Under the pieces are notes generated by a model that worked only from the letters and a program-made list of their open reading frames with translations, did no database searches and was not told the DNA's origin. From Stackebrandtia albiflava (GTDB lineage: Bacteria; Actinomycetota; Actinomycetes; Mycobacteriales; Micromonosporaceae), in contig NZ_VLLL01000005.1 of NCBI RefSeq assembly GCF_007994225.1, forward strand, positions 1,783,142-1,847,141: a DNA stretch of 64,000 bases. The letters run 5' to 3'. The position numbers and the translations under genes are program-made. Below are positions 63,828 through 64,000 of the stretch, piece by piece (positions within the stretch are counted from its first letter, which is position 1; each line of letters begins with the position of its first letter).

Positions 63828-64000
63828 ATGAGCCTGACACAGCTGTTCCTGGTGCTGCTCGCCGCTTCCCTCACCCTGCTGGCCAGCATCGCGGCGGTCC
63901 GCTTCGCCGACCGCATCGGGCTTCCCGCCCTGTTGGGGTTCCTCGCGCTGGGACTGCTACTGGGTGAGGACGCGCTCGGCATCAACTTCGACGACGCACA
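63828..64000 (+). CDS. Cation/proton antiporter, N-terminus (truncated by window end)
   Basis: About 57 residues visible from ATG 63828 (GAGGGGTGA upstream). Two hydrophobic segments and the motif RIGLPALLGFLALGLLLGEDALG (seen as GLPALLGF and LGLLLGED) match the start of CPA1/NhaP2-like Na+ or K+/H+ antiporters. The rest lies outside. Confidence 0.7.
   Translation, partial: MSLTQLFLVLLAASLTLLASIAAVRFADRIGLPALLGFLALGLLLGEDALGINFDDA

Overview
The window is high-GC actinobacterial DNA. Codon use is strongly G/C-ending, and the gene set is typical of a filamentous or soil actinomycete: geosmin synthase, the phosphatidylinositol-mannoside genes (pgsA, an acyltransferase and pimA), WXG/type VII-like proteins, a lipoprotein L,D-transpeptidase, EF-G2, and pdxS/pdxT/yebC. 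No rRNA, tRNA, CRISPR array, transposase or integrase was seen. I cannot name the species. A member of the Glycomycetales/Micromonosporales type would fit, but that is a guess.

Layout. 1-3.9 kb: the end of a nonribosomal peptide synthetase (partial C, then A, PCP, C) closed by a perfect 20-bp hairpin. 4.0-6.0 kb: a small type VII-associated cassette whose last gene, with a putative HExxH zincin C-terminus, carries a frameshift. 6.2-8.5 kb: tyrA, an alpha/beta hydrolase and a YbaK-like deacylase. 8.5-17.3 kb (minus strand): a radical SAM protein with an unusual CX8CX2C motif, then an operon (double GNAT, sugar-binding lipoprotein, two permeases, PIG-L protein), then an RpiR/SIS regulator and a NamZ-type exo-muramidase. 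The two promoters of this block share a 17-bp dyad and the same promoter layout, so I read it as one regulon for cell-wall amino-sugar salvage. 17.5-31.6 kb: geosmin synthase, a DUF1206 membrane protein, a NACHT NTPase, an L,D-transpeptidase, a DUF3800-like protein, a cysteine-rich HTH regulator divergent from folE and a ferredoxin-reductase-like flavoprotein, a phosphotransferase-fold protein, and an aldo/keto reductase with a MerR-type promoter.

31.7-57.3 kb (minus-strand backbone): yebC, pdxT, pdxS, pimA, the acyltransferase and pgsA form a conserved actinobacterial block, and HIT at 63 kb belongs to the same neighbourhood. Here the block is opened by about 17 kb between pdxT and pdxS. That insert holds a beta-1,3-glucan locus (secreted GH64, GH3 beta-glucosidase, a complete Opp/Dpp-type ABC importer, a TetR regulator and three matching 20-bp dyads). 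It also holds four tandem 4-TM membrane proteins, a second zincin-like WXG protein, an MFS/TetR pair with its own dyads, a TfoX-N protein and a broken SnoaL-like gene. 57.7-64 kb: EF-G2, a tiny D-x-x-G-D-G repeat protein, a TetR with a C-terminal Cys4 knuckle, an NmrA-type reductase, a proline-rich membrane protein, the HIT hydrolase and the start of a cation/proton antiporter.

The most interesting candidates are the NamZ/RpiR/ABC/PIG-L/GNAT regulon, the GH64-GH3-Opp glucan regulon, and the paired WXG-zincin proteins. All functional assignments are from reading the sequence only; no database search was run.
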